From assembly GCF_046195335.1 (NCBI RefSeq), contig NZ_CP176093.1: 64,000 nucleotides of DNA, one strand, 5' to 3'. Below, in pieces: positions 8,364 through 17,132 of the stretch (position 1 is the stretch's first letter; the number at the start of each line of letters is the position of its first letter). This DNA is from Methanospirillum lacunae (GTDB lineage Archaea > Halobacteriota > Methanomicrobia > Methanomicrobiales > Methanospirillaceae). A program made the translations under genes and the position numbers. A model generated the notes under the pieces. The model was given only the letters and a program-made list of their open reading frames with translations, was not told where the DNA came from and made no database searches.

Positions 8364-8840
8364 ATGGAGATCGTGAAGATTCCAAAGATGGAGAAGGAGG
8401 AGTACGACGCTCTGATTCATAATCGATTCATGGCCCGGATAGCATTCCAGGGGGAAAAATACCCTTATATTGCACCGTTCATGTATGTGTATGATGGGAA
8501 ACATCTGTACTTCCTCTCCACTAAGTACGGTCGAAAATTCGAATATTTCCGTAAATCTCCATATGTTTCAGTTGAAATTGAACAGTATGAACCGGATCTT
8601 TCAGGTTTCATGTTCGTGACCCTGCAGGGATATCTTGAAGAAGTAACAGACTCTATCGAAAAGAAGATTATCAGGGGAAAATTTGTGGATCTAATACAAG
8701 AGCAGCATCTCTCACTCAATATTCTTGCTGCCCTTGGACATTCTCCTGAAGATGCTCCAGAATCCATCTGCCGTGAAGAGAGATCAGTTGTTTGGAGACT
8801 GAACGGTGTTCGAAGCCTTGTTGCACTTAAGAACGTGTAA
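8364..8840 (+). CDS. Pyridoxamine 5'-phosphate oxidase-family flavin protein
   Basis: A 158-residue split-barrel protein of the PNPOx-like/nitroimidazole-resistance group. Typical features are the N-terminal segment (MEKEEYDALIHNRFMARIAF), PYIAPFMYVYDGKHLYF, then STKYGRKFEYFRKSPYVSVEIE; these barrels bind FMN or F420. ATG 8364 is preferred over TTG 8352 because of the TATA-like box. The C-terminal residues overlap the convergent DUF255 gene by 14 bp. A second, distant member of the family is encoded at 50673. The substrate is unknown; a true PNP oxidase role is unlikely in such a short diverged protein. Confidence 0.78.
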   Translation: MEIVKIPKMEKEEYDALIHNRFMARIAFQGEKYPYIAPFMYVYDGKHLYFLSTKYGRKFEYFRKSPYVSVEIEQYEPDLSGFMFVTLQGYLEEVTDSIEKKIIRGKFVDLIQEQHLSLNILAALGHSPEDAPESICREERSVVWRLNGVRSLVALKNV

Positions 8841-10914
8841 TATGATCCAGAAGATCCAATAGGATCTTTGGATTATATATTGGTGGTCTGCAGGTCTGTC
8901 CGGCACAGATCCAAACAGCTGGAACTTCATCGCATGCAACGGTTTCTGATTCAGTCACTATTCTTTGCATTTCAGATAGATATGTGGGGATATAAGGAAC
9001 GACAACCAGCCCCGGGATATATTTCTGATGTAATACCTTCCATAGTGCGATTCTGCGTTCATCATCAACATAACCGGTAATTACCGCACGGATCTCCATT
9101 TTTTGCCTGCATGTCATTCCGAGAAGGCTGAGAGTTCCCTGGGGTGCCCTGGTGATGGTATCATACATACCAGTAAGCAGCGTATCAGCCCGTTTTTTAT
9201 AATCCTCATTCCCGGTAATCAGAGCAAGGTCAGAGAGAACCTGGCAGGCAAGTCCATTCACCGACTGAACAGGTCCATCATAATCATCTCGAATCCTGAC
9301 AGGAACCAGAGGATCATCAGAACGTGTAGCATAAAACCCTCCTCTATTCTCATCCCAGAAGAGATCTATTGCGGTCTGTATGATTGTAACTGCACTATTC
9401 AGGTATGCAGGTTTTCCTGATGCCTGAAAGAGACTTATCAGCCCTGATGAAAAGCAGATGTAATCCTGTGCTGTACCCTTTATGGTTACGTTACCCGCTT
9501 TCCACTGATGCCAAAGTTCTCTTTCTTTGGTCATGATCGTGGTAAGCAGAAAATCAGAAGCTTCCTCTGCAGCACGGATCATCCATGCATCTCCAAGGAC
9601 TCTTCCAGCATATGCAAGTGCCGCGATAGCAAGACCATTCCAGTCTGTTAAAACCTTATCGTCCAGTAAGGGACGAGGTCGCAGTTCTCTGTGTTCATAC
9701 AATTTCTGTCGTATTTTTTCGACTACAGGTGAATCTACGGGCATCGGGATGGTATAAGTCCCATCCACATTTTTCCCCCAGACCCATGAGATGATGTTAT
9801 TTCCGGGGGGAATACCCGACTCTGATGGAAGATTGCCGTCTTTAGTGATCCCCCAAATCTTCTCCGCAATCGTCATTTCATCAGAGGTCAGAACCTTTTT
9901 AAGATCTGAGGATTTCCAGAGGTAAAATGCCCCTTCTCCACCCTCACTGTCAGCATCCTCTGCTGATGCAAATCCTCCATCAGGATGTCGTAGAGTCTGA
10001 CAGATGTACTGAAGAGACTCTCCTGCAGCCTTACGCATGAGTGGATCGGAGGTGATCTGCCAGGCAGAAGTAAATACAGATGCATTCATCGCCTGATCAG
10101 AGAGCATCTTTTCAAAGTGGGGAATTTTCCAGGCACGATCTACAGCATACCGGTGAAACCCAAATCCCACCTGATCCCTGATCCCTCCAAGGGCCATAGC
10201 TGTAAGAGTACCAGTTGCCATGTGGATTGCCTGGTCGTTACTGAAGATCATCCCGTACTGCATGAGAAAAATCAACTGGGGAACAGAGGGAAACTTTGGC
10301 ACTCTACCAAATCCCCCAAACTTAGGATCATAGGTAAACGAAAGATTATGGAATGCTGAATGAAGATCCTGATCAGAGAGCACTCCCGGATGGGATTCTG
10401 GGTTATGCTTTCCATACGCTTGGGATATTACCTCGAAAATACGATCTCCGGCCTCATAGACTTCATCACGCCTTTCTTCCCATACACGGACAATATGAGG
10501 GATAAGATCCAGCATACCAGGAATTTCTCCCCGTGATCTGCGAGGGACAAAGGTGGCTGCATAGAATGGTTTCAGATCAGGAGTTAGGAATATACTCAAT
10601 GGCCATCCTCCTGATCCTGTCATTGCCTGACAGACACCCATATAGATCCGATCAATCTCGGGGTGTTCTTCCCGATCCATTTTTATAGAGATAAAGTGTT
10701 TATTAAGAAGTCCAGCCGTTTCCGGGTCCATGAAACACTCCTTTTCCATCACATGACACCAGTGGCATGCTGCATACCCAATTGAGAGGAAGATAGGTCT
10801 ATCCCGCTCCCGTGCAAGTGTCTGGGCCTCTTCTCCCCAGGGATACCAGTCGACCGGATTGTGAGAATGCTGTAATAGATACGGACTTTGTTCATAGACC
10901 AGTCGGTTTGGCAT
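8827..10914 (-). CDS. DUF255/YyaL-type thioredoxin-fold protein
   Basis: A 695-residue protein of the thioredoxin-domain DUF255 family (YyaL/SPATA20). The N-terminus reads MPNRLVYEQSPYLLQH and carries the family block HNPVDWYPWGEEA. The thioredoxin-like C-x2-C is in ACHWCHVMEKECF, followed by a (alpha/alpha)6-barrel-like region with blocks GGWPLSIFLTPDLKPF and EDADSEGGEGAFY. ATG 10914 is chosen because the family starts at MPNRL; a 35-residue in-frame extension to 11019 is not conserved in character. A TATA-like ATGTATAACTG at about 10935 fits a leaderless start. The biochemical function of the family is not established; a redox or sugar-related role has been proposed. Confidence 0.88.
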   Translation of the reverse strand: MPNRLVYEQSPYLLQHSHNPVDWYPWGEEAQTLARERDRPIFLSIGYAACHWCHVMEKECFMDPETAGLLNKHFISIKMDREEHPEIDRIYMGVCQAMTGSGGWPLSIFLTPDLKPFYAATFVPRRSRGEIPGMLDLIPHIVRVWEERRDEVYEAGDRIFEVISQAYGKHNPESHPGVLSDQDLHSAFHNLSFTYDPKFGGFGRVPKFPSVPQLIFLMQYGMIFSNDQAIHMATGTLTAMALGGIRDQVGFGFHRYAVDRAWKIPHFEKMLSDQAMNASVFTSAWQITSDPLMRKAAGESLQYICQTLRHPDGGFASAEDADSEGGEGAFYLWKSSDLKKVLTSDEMTIAEKIWGITKDGNLPSESGIPPGNNIISWVWGKNVDGTYTIPMPVDSPVVEKIRQKLYEHRELRPRPLLDDKVLTDWNGLAIAALAYAGRVLGDAWMIRAAEEASDFLLTTIMTKERELWHQWKAGNVTIKGTAQDYICFSSGLISLFQASGKPAYLNSAVTIIQTAIDLFWDENRGGFYATRSDDPLVPVRIRDDYDGPVQSVNGLACQVLSDLALITGNEDYKKRADTLLTGMYDTITRAPQGTLSLLGMTCRQKMEIRAVITGYVDDERRIALWKVLHQKYIPGLVVVPYIPTYLSEMQRIVTESETVACDEVPAVWICAGQTCRPPIYNPKILLDLLDHITRS

Positions 10915-10983
10915 TGATTCATTTACTTCAGTTATACATGATAACACATACTGGTGACAATGGAGAACGTTCACCACGCAATC

Positions 10984-10993
10984 AATTAAATAC
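10984..10993 (+). promoter_or_regulatory. TATA-like box of the wHTH-PAS regulator
   Basis: The sequence AATTAAATAC is centred about 30 nt before ATG 11019 and predicts a leaderless mRNA. It argues against the long in-frame extension to 10812, which would run through the divergent gene's coding sequence. Confidence 0.4.
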
Positions 10994-11018
10994 TGCCACC
11001 AATAAACTCCTTCTACCA

Positions 11019-12290
11019 ATGGATAATTATGAATATTATATTGCGAGCATAGAGGAGATCCTCAAAGAGAACCAGAAAGGGATGACGGTCTCTGAGCTCG
11101 CCCTTGATCTTCATATGTCCAGAAATACCGTCGGAAAATACCTGGAACTCATGTATCTCTCCGGTGTGGTCGATGTAAGAAATGTCGGAAAAGCGAAATT
11201 ATACTTCCTTGCTCCCAGAGTTCCGGTCACCCGCGTGCTCAGTTACCTTTCAGACGCGGTGATCCAGACTGATGATCGATACCGGATTGTAAATATAAAT
11301 TTATCTGCACTCGATCTGCTTGGTTCAGATGAGGATGATCTAATTGGGAGAAACCTTCTGGATCTTCTGGGAATCCAGGGATTGACTTCAGAGATGAGAG
11401 CCCGAATCACAAATCCGGATCGTGATGTTGCATTCACCGATGAGATTCGTGTTCACACAGATGTCAGGCCCAGGCACCTGTGGATGACAGTCGCTGATAT
11501 GGTGATGTATGACGGGGTCCTTGGGCATACGTTCATCCTTGAGGATATCACAGACTGGAAAGAAGCTGAACAAAAACGTCGGATTAGCGATTTTCTCTTC
11601 TCAACACTTGCTGAAGAGACTTGGGAACAGGTCTGTATTTTTTCTCCTGATTATACAATTCTGTATGCTAATCCCAGGTTTGCAGCTTCTGATGGAAGAG
11701 GAGATGAACTAGTCGGATCAAATATTCTTGAACCTTTTGATAAACAGGCATCACAGATCATTCGTGACTCAGTGGAGACAGTAATTGAGACATCTGCTTC
11801 GCATCGACAGGTCTTCCCGGTCATGATTGATCAGCAGGATCCCAGATGGCTTGATCAACGTCTCTATCCGGTGCCCGATCAGTCAGGGAAAGTAGAACAG
11901 ATCCTTGGTATTACCCGCGATATCACCGGCCTTCAGGAGGGTGGATCAGCTTCTGCCCTTCTGTCTGTTCTTCTCTCATCTATGGCTGAAGGAGTCCTGA
12001 CCGTTACTCTTCAGGGAACTATCCTTTCGTGGAACCAGGGTGCAGAGACCATCACAGGTTATCCTGCCGAAGAACTGCTCGGAGGATCCGCCCTTACTAT
12101 CATCCCACCAGAACTAAATGGTGAACTGAACGTGATAGCCGATGCTGTCCGGGGAAAAACGGTCCGTGATATCAGATATACAATCAGGGCCAAAGGAGGG
12201 AGAAAGAAGAAAGTGATCCTCTCATCTGCCACAGTCCCGGATCATACCGGGGAGATCAGTATGGTTGTCCTTATCTGGCGAGAACCCTGA
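11019..12290 (+). CDS. wHTH-PAS sensor/transcription regulator
   Basis: A 423-residue protein starting MDNYEYYIASIEEIL. Residues 10-65 form a winged helix-turn-helix (KGMTVSELALDLHMSRNTVGKYLELM, split here as MTVSELALDLHM then SRNTVGKYLELM). Three PAS domains follow, at about 70-180 (YLSDAVIQTDDRYRIVNIN), 190-305 and 310-423 (LLSSMAEGVLTVTL). No kinase domain or phosphoacceptor Asp is seen, so it is a one-component regulator in which PAS domains sense a ligand or redox state and the HTH binds DNA. Such HTH-PAS proteins are numerous in Methanomicrobiales. The frame is open back to 10812, but the HTH-proximal ATG with its TATA-like box is the better start. Target genes are unknown. Confidence 0.82.
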   Translation: MDNYEYYIASIEEILKENQKGMTVSELALDLHMSRNTVGKYLELMYLSGVVDVRNVGKAKLYFLAPRVPVTRVLSYLSDAVIQTDDRYRIVNINLSALDLLGSDEDDLIGRNLLDLLGIQGLTSEMRARITNPDRDVAFTDEIRVHTDVRPRHLWMTVADMVMYDGVLGHTFILEDITDWKEAEQKRRISDFLFSTLAEETWEQVCIFSPDYTILYANPRFAASDGRGDELVGSNILEPFDKQASQIIRDSVETVIETSASHRQVFPVMIDQQDPRWLDQRLYPVPDQSGKVEQILGITRDITGLQEGGSASALLSVLLSSMAEGVLTVTLQGTILSWNQGAETITGYPAEELLGGSALTIIPPELNGELNVIADAVRGKTVRDIRYTIRAKGGRKKKVILSSATVPDHTGEISMVVLIWREP

Positions 12291-12314
12291 AACACCACGC
12301 TACTATTGTGTCTT

Positions 12315-12641
12315 TTACGTTTCTCCCTCATCACAGGCACCGCACGAGGGAGTACCCCTGATAAGTGTGCAGATAGCACAGATTCGTGATGCAGGGTTTG
12401 TTACCTTCCCATCGCGCAGATCGTTTGAAAGGGATGCAATAGCCTTTTTTACTTCGTCAGTGAACTCAATCCGGTATCCTCGTTTGCCGGATAGGTACTG
12501 TGATACCGCAGACGGTGCCATCTCCAGGATGGTGGCAACCTCCTTTTGTGAAAGACCAGTTGCAACCATCTCCGCTGCTATTGCTGCCCGTATGGCAGGA
12601 AGTGATTCCCAGACAATATCCTCGCAGGGGAGTTTCTCCAT
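12315..12641 (-). CDS. XRE-family regulator with C-terminal cysteine cluster
   Basis: A 108-residue protein. Residues 15-75 form a cro/C1-type helix-turn-helix (TGLSQKEVATILEMAPSAVS, then QYLSGKRG). The C-terminus has two cysteine pairs, Cys88-x2-Cys91 and Cys100-x2-Cys103 (CAIC and CGAC), plus Cys6 near the N-terminus. This is the layout of the archaeal COG2522-type predicted regulators, where the cysteines probably bind a metal or iron-sulfur cluster. The frame is open to ATG 12659, but a TATA-like CTTATTAAATGG near 12668 lies 27 nt before ATG 12641, which is taken as start. It is divergent from the PEGA gene, a possible target. Confidence 0.8.
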   Translation of the reverse strand: MEKLPCEDIVWESLPAIRAAIAAEMVATGLSQKEVATILEMAPSAVSQYLSGKRGYRIEFTDEVKKAIASLSNDLRDGKVTNPASRICAICTLIRGTPSCGACDEGET

Positions 12642-12722
12642 GTGAGTACACATGGACATTCCATTTAATAAGCATAATCACAGCGTGAATGACAAACCTC
12701 AATCGAAGGTTTCATAACAAAT

Positions 12723-12731
12723 CCTATAAAT
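12723..12731 (+). promoter_or_regulatory. TATA-like box of the PEGA surface protein gene
   Basis: CCTATAAAT lies about 31 nt before ATG 12758 and supports that start rather than the in-frame ATG 12689, whose codons precede the signal peptide. Confidence 0.4.
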
Positions 12732-12757
12732 TCAACATTACGAGGTTTGAAAACAGT

Positions 12758-14464
12758 ATGAACCGGTATCTGTATACTACAGTCCTTTTGATCATATACA
12801 TCAGTGCATGCTGGATCTGTTTCGCGGAGAGCAATGCTATTCCAATTGAGGTCAGACTTCAGGAGCGCCCATTTGATCCGGGATATGAACCGCCATATAC
12901 TGTGGGCCCAATAGACCAACCGACTTCAGAACCTACCTTCACTGTTGAACCAACAAAGATAGGGGGAGATTCAGGATTCTTATCTGTTGATTCTGATCCT
13001 CAGGGTGCAGATGTGTTTCTTGATGGCTCAAACCAGGGAGTAACCCCAGCCCTCATCAGACTGTTATCTACTGGAACACCATCGCACAATCTCCGGGTAT
13101 CAAAGAGTGGATATCAGGACTGGGCTGATCACATATCAGAAAACCCAGGACAAGGAGAGACGATCTATCGGACTGCCTATCTTGTAAAGATTCAGCCAAC
13201 CATCACCGTTGAACCGACCAGCATAGGAGGGGACTCGGGATTTTTTAAGATCGATTCAATTCCATCGGGTGCAGACGCATATGTTGATACTGATTATTAT
13301 GGAAGTACACCTGTTCTGGTAAAGATCCCGACTACAGTCACTCCATCTCACGACATACGCGTCACCATGAACGGATATCGTGATTATACTGAACATATCT
13401 CTACAAATCCAGGAAAAGACCAGGTTTACCCAATACTGGCGACACTTGTGCCCCTGGCCCAGTATGGTAGTATTTATGTAAGTTCTGACCCTTCAGGGGC
13501 CCTGGCAACTCTTGACGGAAGTACTCAGTACCTGACTCCCTGCACCTTCAACCAGGTAATATCAGGGATGCACACCGTCACGGTAAGTAAAGAGGGATAT
13601 AATCAATATACAACCCAAGTCCAGGTGAACTTCAACGCCCAACCGAAGATATATGCCCCTCTTACAAAATACCAGAAAACTGGAACATTATTTGTTGATT
13701 CAGAACCACAAGGGGCTGATATCAAAGTTGATAACATATGGCAGGGTCAGACTCCCCAGCAGGTGGGTAACCTTGAGAGTGGGTATCATACCGTGAAACT
13801 GCAATTATCAGGGTACCAGACAGTCAGCCAGCAGGTCCTTATTACAGCTGGGCAGCAGACAAATATCAGACAATCCCTGGTAAAAACCCCACCAGAAATC
13901 ACTACAGGATCGGTGACAGTTTCAAGTACTCCGTCAGGTGCTTCAGTTTCCCTAAATACTGATTACCAGGGAGTAACCCCGGTTTCAGGATCACTAGATC
14001 TAACAGATATCACACCAGGGGTGTACACAATAACACTCACTGCACCTCAACGTGAGACATATTCCTCTATCATCACAGTGATTGCCGGACAGGTAACTCC
14101 AGTACAGGTTGAATTGAAATCACCGGTAATCCCTTCATCCCAGAACGGAACATTGAGCGTCAGCTCTTCTCCTGCAGGTGCTCAGGTCCTTCTCAACAAT
14201 CTCTATATAGGGATAACCCCTCTGACACTCTCATCAGTAAAACCTGGCCAATATGGATTGACCCTAAAAATGGATGAGTACCAGGATTATATCAACCAGG
14301 TTCGCATTGAAGCAGGAGTGTCCACAACCGCATCATTGAACATGACCCCTATCCAGAAACCAACAGGAACCCCAGTTCCAACCCAGTCTTCTTTGCCAGG
14401 AATTCTCGTGCCAATAGGCCTAGGAGTTGGAGCATTCCTTCTCAGGCGCTTCAGGCAGACCTGA
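12758..14464 (+). CDS. Surface protein with six PEGA domains
   Basis: A 568-residue exported protein. A signal peptide covers residues 1-25 (hydrophobic core TTVLLIIYISACWICF). Six PEGA domains follow, each beginning like GFLSVDSDPQGADVFLDG, GSIYVSSDPSGA or GTLFVDSEPQGADIKVD and ending in a Gly-Tyr turn (KSGYQDW, MNGYRDY, KEGYNQY, LSGYQTV). The first two units share an extra leader, VEPT-x-IGGDSGF, and a long C-terminal part, indicating a tandem duplication. A Thr/Pro linker leads to a C-terminal hydrophobic helix and basic end (LLRRFRQT), a membrane anchor. PEGA domains are small beta-sandwich modules of surface proteins; the role is probably structural or adhesive. Confidence 0.85.
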   Translation: MNRYLYTTVLLIIYISACWICFAESNAIPIEVRLQERPFDPGYEPPYTVGPIDQPTSEPTFTVEPTKIGGDSGFLSVDSDPQGADVFLDGSNQGVTPALIRLLSTGTPSHNLRVSKSGYQDWADHISENPGQGETIYRTAYLVKIQPTITVEPTSIGGDSGFFKIDSIPSGADAYVDTDYYGSTPVLVKIPTTVTPSHDIRVTMNGYRDYTEHISTNPGKDQVYPILATLVPLAQYGSIYVSSDPSGALATLDGSTQYLTPCTFNQVISGMHTVTVSKEGYNQYTTQVQVNFNAQPKIYAPLTKYQKTGTLFVDSEPQGADIKVDNIWQGQTPQQVGNLESGYHTVKLQLSGYQTVSQQVLITAGQQTNIRQSLVKTPPEITTGSVTVSSTPSGASVSLNTDYQGVTPVSGSLDLTDITPGVYTITLTAPQRETYSSIITVIAGQVTPVQVELKSPVIPSSQNGTLSVSSSPAGAQVLLNNLYIGITPLTLSSVKPGQYGLTLKMDEYQDYINQVRIEAGVSTTASLNMTPIQKPTGTPVPTQSSLPGILVPIGLGVGAFLLRRFRQT

Positions 14465-14503
14465 CCATATCCTTCATTTTCCCATACCTCCTATGGATTA
14501 GGT

Positions 14504-14890
14504 ATGATCAGAGGTTCTGTCCTTCTCATCCTATTCGGAATGCTCATCATCCCGATCATGGCTGCTGAAGAAGAACAGAACAGTTCTGAAAATTATCAGG
14601 TCAGGGAATATGCACTCATCTCATTTGAAGACCCGATAGCCACAGAAACCCAAGTCAATAATACGACAATACAGCAGAATTCCAAAGAAATAACAGAGAA
14701 TCAAACCCGAAGGGGTGGAGAACTCTCGGCACGAAAACTTTTCCAGTTAAAACAGGGGGCCCAGAGTGATTATAAGACGCTTCGGAATGAATCTGGTGAT
14801 CCTAGCCTTGGCCTTTCCTCTACCGCTGCACAGAGTATCTCAATCCTGTGCAAACAGTGTGTACCCCAAAAATCTGGAACCTATTATTAA
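14504..14890 (+). CDS. Small exported protein of unknown function
   Basis: A 128-residue protein I do not recognise. Residues 1-20 are a clear signal peptide (SVLLILFGMLIIPIMAAEE). The mature part is polar and rich in Asn, Gln, Glu and Thr, with several N-x-S/T sequons (NSSENY, NNTTIQ, ENQT, NESG), consistent with a glycosylated extracellular location. The C-terminus contains a CKQC pair and ends in two tyrosines. There is no transmembrane anchor. It lies 39 nt after the PEGA gene on the same strand and may be co-expressed with it. Confidence 0.6.
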   Translation: MIRGSVLLILFGMLIIPIMAAEEEQNSSENYQVREYALISFEDPIATETQVNNTTIQQNSKEITENQTRRGGELSARKLFQLKQGAQSDYKTLRNESGDPSLGLSSTAAQSISILCKQCVPQKSGTYY

Positions 14891-14922
14891 TATCCATTAA
14901 AAATTTCAGGGATGAAGTAATT

Positions 14923-14931
14923 CTTTTTTTA
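14923..14931 (+). terminator. Poly-T terminator after the exported-protein gene
   Basis: A run of seven or more T residues lies 33 nt after the stop of the exported-protein gene. Archaeal RNA polymerase terminates at such oligo-T tracts without needing a hairpin. It borders the 3' end of the convergent trm5 gene. Confidence 0.5.
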
Positions 14932-15840
14932 TTCCACGACTATATCGTAGACCACATGGGATCTTCCTGGAGAATAGGATCTGACAAACCGCTTTTGCAT
15001 TGATTTAATCGGGATTTGGTGAAAAACTGGTGAGTCTTCATCATCATCCTCTACGAGTGAGTAAAAATGAATCATGCCACCAGACCTACAGAGACGTGAA
15101 GCTACTGGCAGGAACCTTTCAGCTATGAGTGGAAGGTTCATGATCACCCTGTCAAATCGTCTTCCATAAACTTCAGACAAGTTAGCAGCATCTCCAAGGA
15201 TAGGGATGACATTTGAGACCCGATTTCGGGTGATGTTTTCGATGAGAAGGGAGACAGCATCAGGGTTGAGATCGCATGCCCAGACTGTACCTGCTTTTTC
15301 TGCAAGCATGACGGCAAATGGACCGACACCTGCAAACATATCAAGCACTTCCTCTCCTTGATGCATCATTCCCACGATCCGCTGACGTTCTGAAGCAAGC
15401 CGTGCAGAAAAATATGCCTTTTCCAGATCTATCCGAAATGTTTTGCCGTATTCAGTGTGGATCGTGGACGTTGTCTTATCACCTGCAAGAACGCGAAAAC
15501 GCCTGGTCCTGAACTCACCTTCCACAGCACTTTCTGCAATTAGAGCAGTATGGACCGAAGGACGCTCTGCAAGAATGGCAGCAGCACCAACGGGATCATC
15601 TTCGGCAAGTATGGCTATTCCTCCTACCAGTTCATGCCTCGGGAGAGGAACTCGCTGATGAAGTTCTTCAAACTCTGCTATAACCGATCCTGAACACTCA
15701 TGGATAACCGGAAAGAGTAGTTCGTCGCCATCAGATCTTATCTTTAGGCTCTTATCAAGGGTTCCCTCATCAAGAAGAGTCCTTCTTACCATTTCAGCAC
15801 CCTGCCGGTTCACCCGCAGACACCACTGCTGCTTCCCCAT
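14929..15840 (-). CDS. trm5: tRNA (guanine37-N1)-methyltransferase Trm5
   Basis: A 303-residue SAM-dependent methyltransferase. It makes m1G37 next to the anticodon, which prevents frameshifting. The N-terminal about 100 residues match the small D1/D2 domains of archaeal Trm5. The catalytic Rossmann part shows YFSARLASERQRI, the SAM loop VLDMFAGVGPFAV, the acidic turn ACDLNPDAVSLL and the catalytic NLP motif in RVIMNLPLIAERFL. The length is slightly short for the family but all core blocks are present. It is divergent from HMG-CoA reductase across a 40-bp gap and convergent with the small exported protein gene. Confidence 0.9.
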   Translation of the reverse strand: MGKQQWCLRVNRQGAEMVRRTLLDEGTLDKSLKIRSDGDELLFPVIHECSGSVIAEFEELHQRVPLPRHELVGGIAILAEDDPVGAAAILAERPSVHTALIAESAVEGEFRTRRFRVLAGDKTTSTIHTEYGKTFRIDLEKAYFSARLASERQRIVGMMHQGEEVLDMFAGVGPFAVMLAEKAGTVWACDLNPDAVSLLIENITRNRVSNVIPILGDAANLSEVYGRRFDRVIMNLPLIAERFLPVASRLCRSGGMIHFYSLVEDDDEDSPVFHQIPIKSMQKRFVRSYSPGRSHVVYDIVVE

Positions 15841-15880
15841 TCATCAGCTGTTATTGCACTTCGGGTACAAACAGGTATGC

Positions 15881-17086
15881 ATGGATGATTACCTCCGCAG
15901 GATCCGGGACGGGTCTCTCAAACTCTATGCTCTTGAGAAGGAACTCCCTCCTGGTGAGGCGGTACAGGTTCGAAGGCGATTCGTTGAGGAGGAGACCGGC
16001 ATTTCTCTCCCTAAAATTGGTGATAGTTCAATAGATCTCGATTCAGTTGTGAAACGAAACTGCGAAAATATGATAGGAACCATCCAGGTTCCAGTCGGCG
16101 TTGCCGGGCCAGTTCTTATTTCAGGGGAATTTGCAGGTGGCAAGTATTTCCTTCCGCTTGCTACAACCGAGGGTGCACTTGTTGCATCAGTGAACCGGGG
16201 ATGCGGCCTCATTACGGCAGCCGGAGGGGCAGATGTAAGGATCCTCTCTGATGGCATGACCCGTGCACCGGTCTTTGCAACAGATAGTGTTGTTCATGCC
16301 AGAGAGGTTGTGGATTTTGTCAAGACTCATGAAGATGAGATCAGGCAGGCTGCGGAGGCCACTACCAGACATGGGAAGTTGACTGATATTCAGATCACTA
16401 CAGCCGGGACTTCTGTGTTTATCAGATTTTGTTTCACCACAGGGGATGCAATGGGGATGAACATGGTCACTATCGCTAGCGAGAAAGCGGCTGAGTTGAT
16501 TTGCGAGCAGACAGGTGCACGGCTGGTAGCACTTTCAGGGAACTTCTGTACTGACAAGAAGCCTGCAGCAGTAAATGTCATCCTTGGAAGAGGAAAGACA
16601 GTCTCCGCCGGGGTTAAACTGACCGATGATCAGATCAGAACCATCCTCAAGACCAACGCATCTTCACTTTTGGAAGTAAACACACGAAAGAATCTGGTTG
16701 GTTCGGCCAGGGCCGGATCTCTTGGGTTCAACGCACATGCTGCAAATATTATCGCAGCCATGTTCATCGCATGTGGGCAGGATCCGGCCCATGTCGTTGA
16801 AGGATCGCTCTGTATAACCACCATCGATCAGGCACCGGATGGAGTGTATGTCTCAGTGACACTTCCTGCTCTGCCGGTTGGCACCGTGGGAGGAGGAACA
16901 GGAGTCGCCACTCAGGCCGAATGTCTGAAACTTCTCGGCGTATCCGGAGGGGGAGATCCACCAGGTTCACATGCAAAGAAACTTGCAGAGATTATTGCTG
17001 TCGGAGTACTGGCCGGTGAACTCTCGCTCCTTGGAGCACAGGCTGCCCAGCATCTTGCAAGAGCTCACAAAGAACTGGGTAGATAG
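15881..17086 (+). CDS. hmgA: 3-hydroxy-3-methylglutaryl-CoA reductase (NADPH)
   Basis: A 401-residue class I HMG-CoA reductase, the enzyme that makes mevalonate for the isoprenoid chains of archaeal lipids. Motifs are ENMIGTIQVPVGVAGP (substrate-binding), TTEGALVASVNRG (catalytic Glu), DAMGMNMV (cofactor) and LPVGTVGGGTGVATQ. The general-acid His is in the C-terminal LARAHKELGR. ATG 15881 (MDDYLRRI) is preferred; the frame extends to a TTG at 15854 with no ribosome-binding site. The extent agrees with archaeal homologues that lack the membrane domain, so the enzyme is soluble. Confidence 0.93.
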   Translation: MDDYLRRIRDGSLKLYALEKELPPGEAVQVRRRFVEEETGISLPKIGDSSIDLDSVVKRNCENMIGTIQVPVGVAGPVLISGEFAGGKYFLPLATTEGALVASVNRGCGLITAAGGADVRILSDGMTRAPVFATDSVVHAREVVDFVKTHEDEIRQAAEATTRHGKLTDIQITTAGTSVFIRFCFTTGDAMGMNMVTIASEKAAELICEQTGARLVALSGNFCTDKKPAAVNVILGRGKTVSAGVKLTDDQIRTILKTNASSLLEVNTRKNLVGSARAGSLGFNAHAANIIAAMFIACGQDPAHVVEGSLCITTIDQAPDGVYVSVTLPALPVGTVGGGTGVATQAECLKLLGVSGGGDPPGSHAKKLAEIIAVGVLAGELSLLGAQAAQHLARAHKELGR

Positions 17087-17132
17087 CAGGCCCTCAACAA
17101 CTTATTCAGGTAGTGCTCTCAACATTCTCCTG

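Noticed and set aside
10812..11018. N-terminal extension of the wHTH-PAS regulator
   Set aside because: It overlaps the divergent DUF255 gene, and a TATA-like box at 10984-10993 places the transcript start near ATG 11019.
12940..14340. Long-range repeats at the DNA level
   Set aside because: They are explained by the six PEGA domains of one protein rather than a mobile or regulatory repeat.
16971..17132. Upstream extension of the Ig-like exported protein into hmgA
   Set aside because: The part is antisensical in composition and precedes a clear signal peptide; it is a shadow frame of hmgA.
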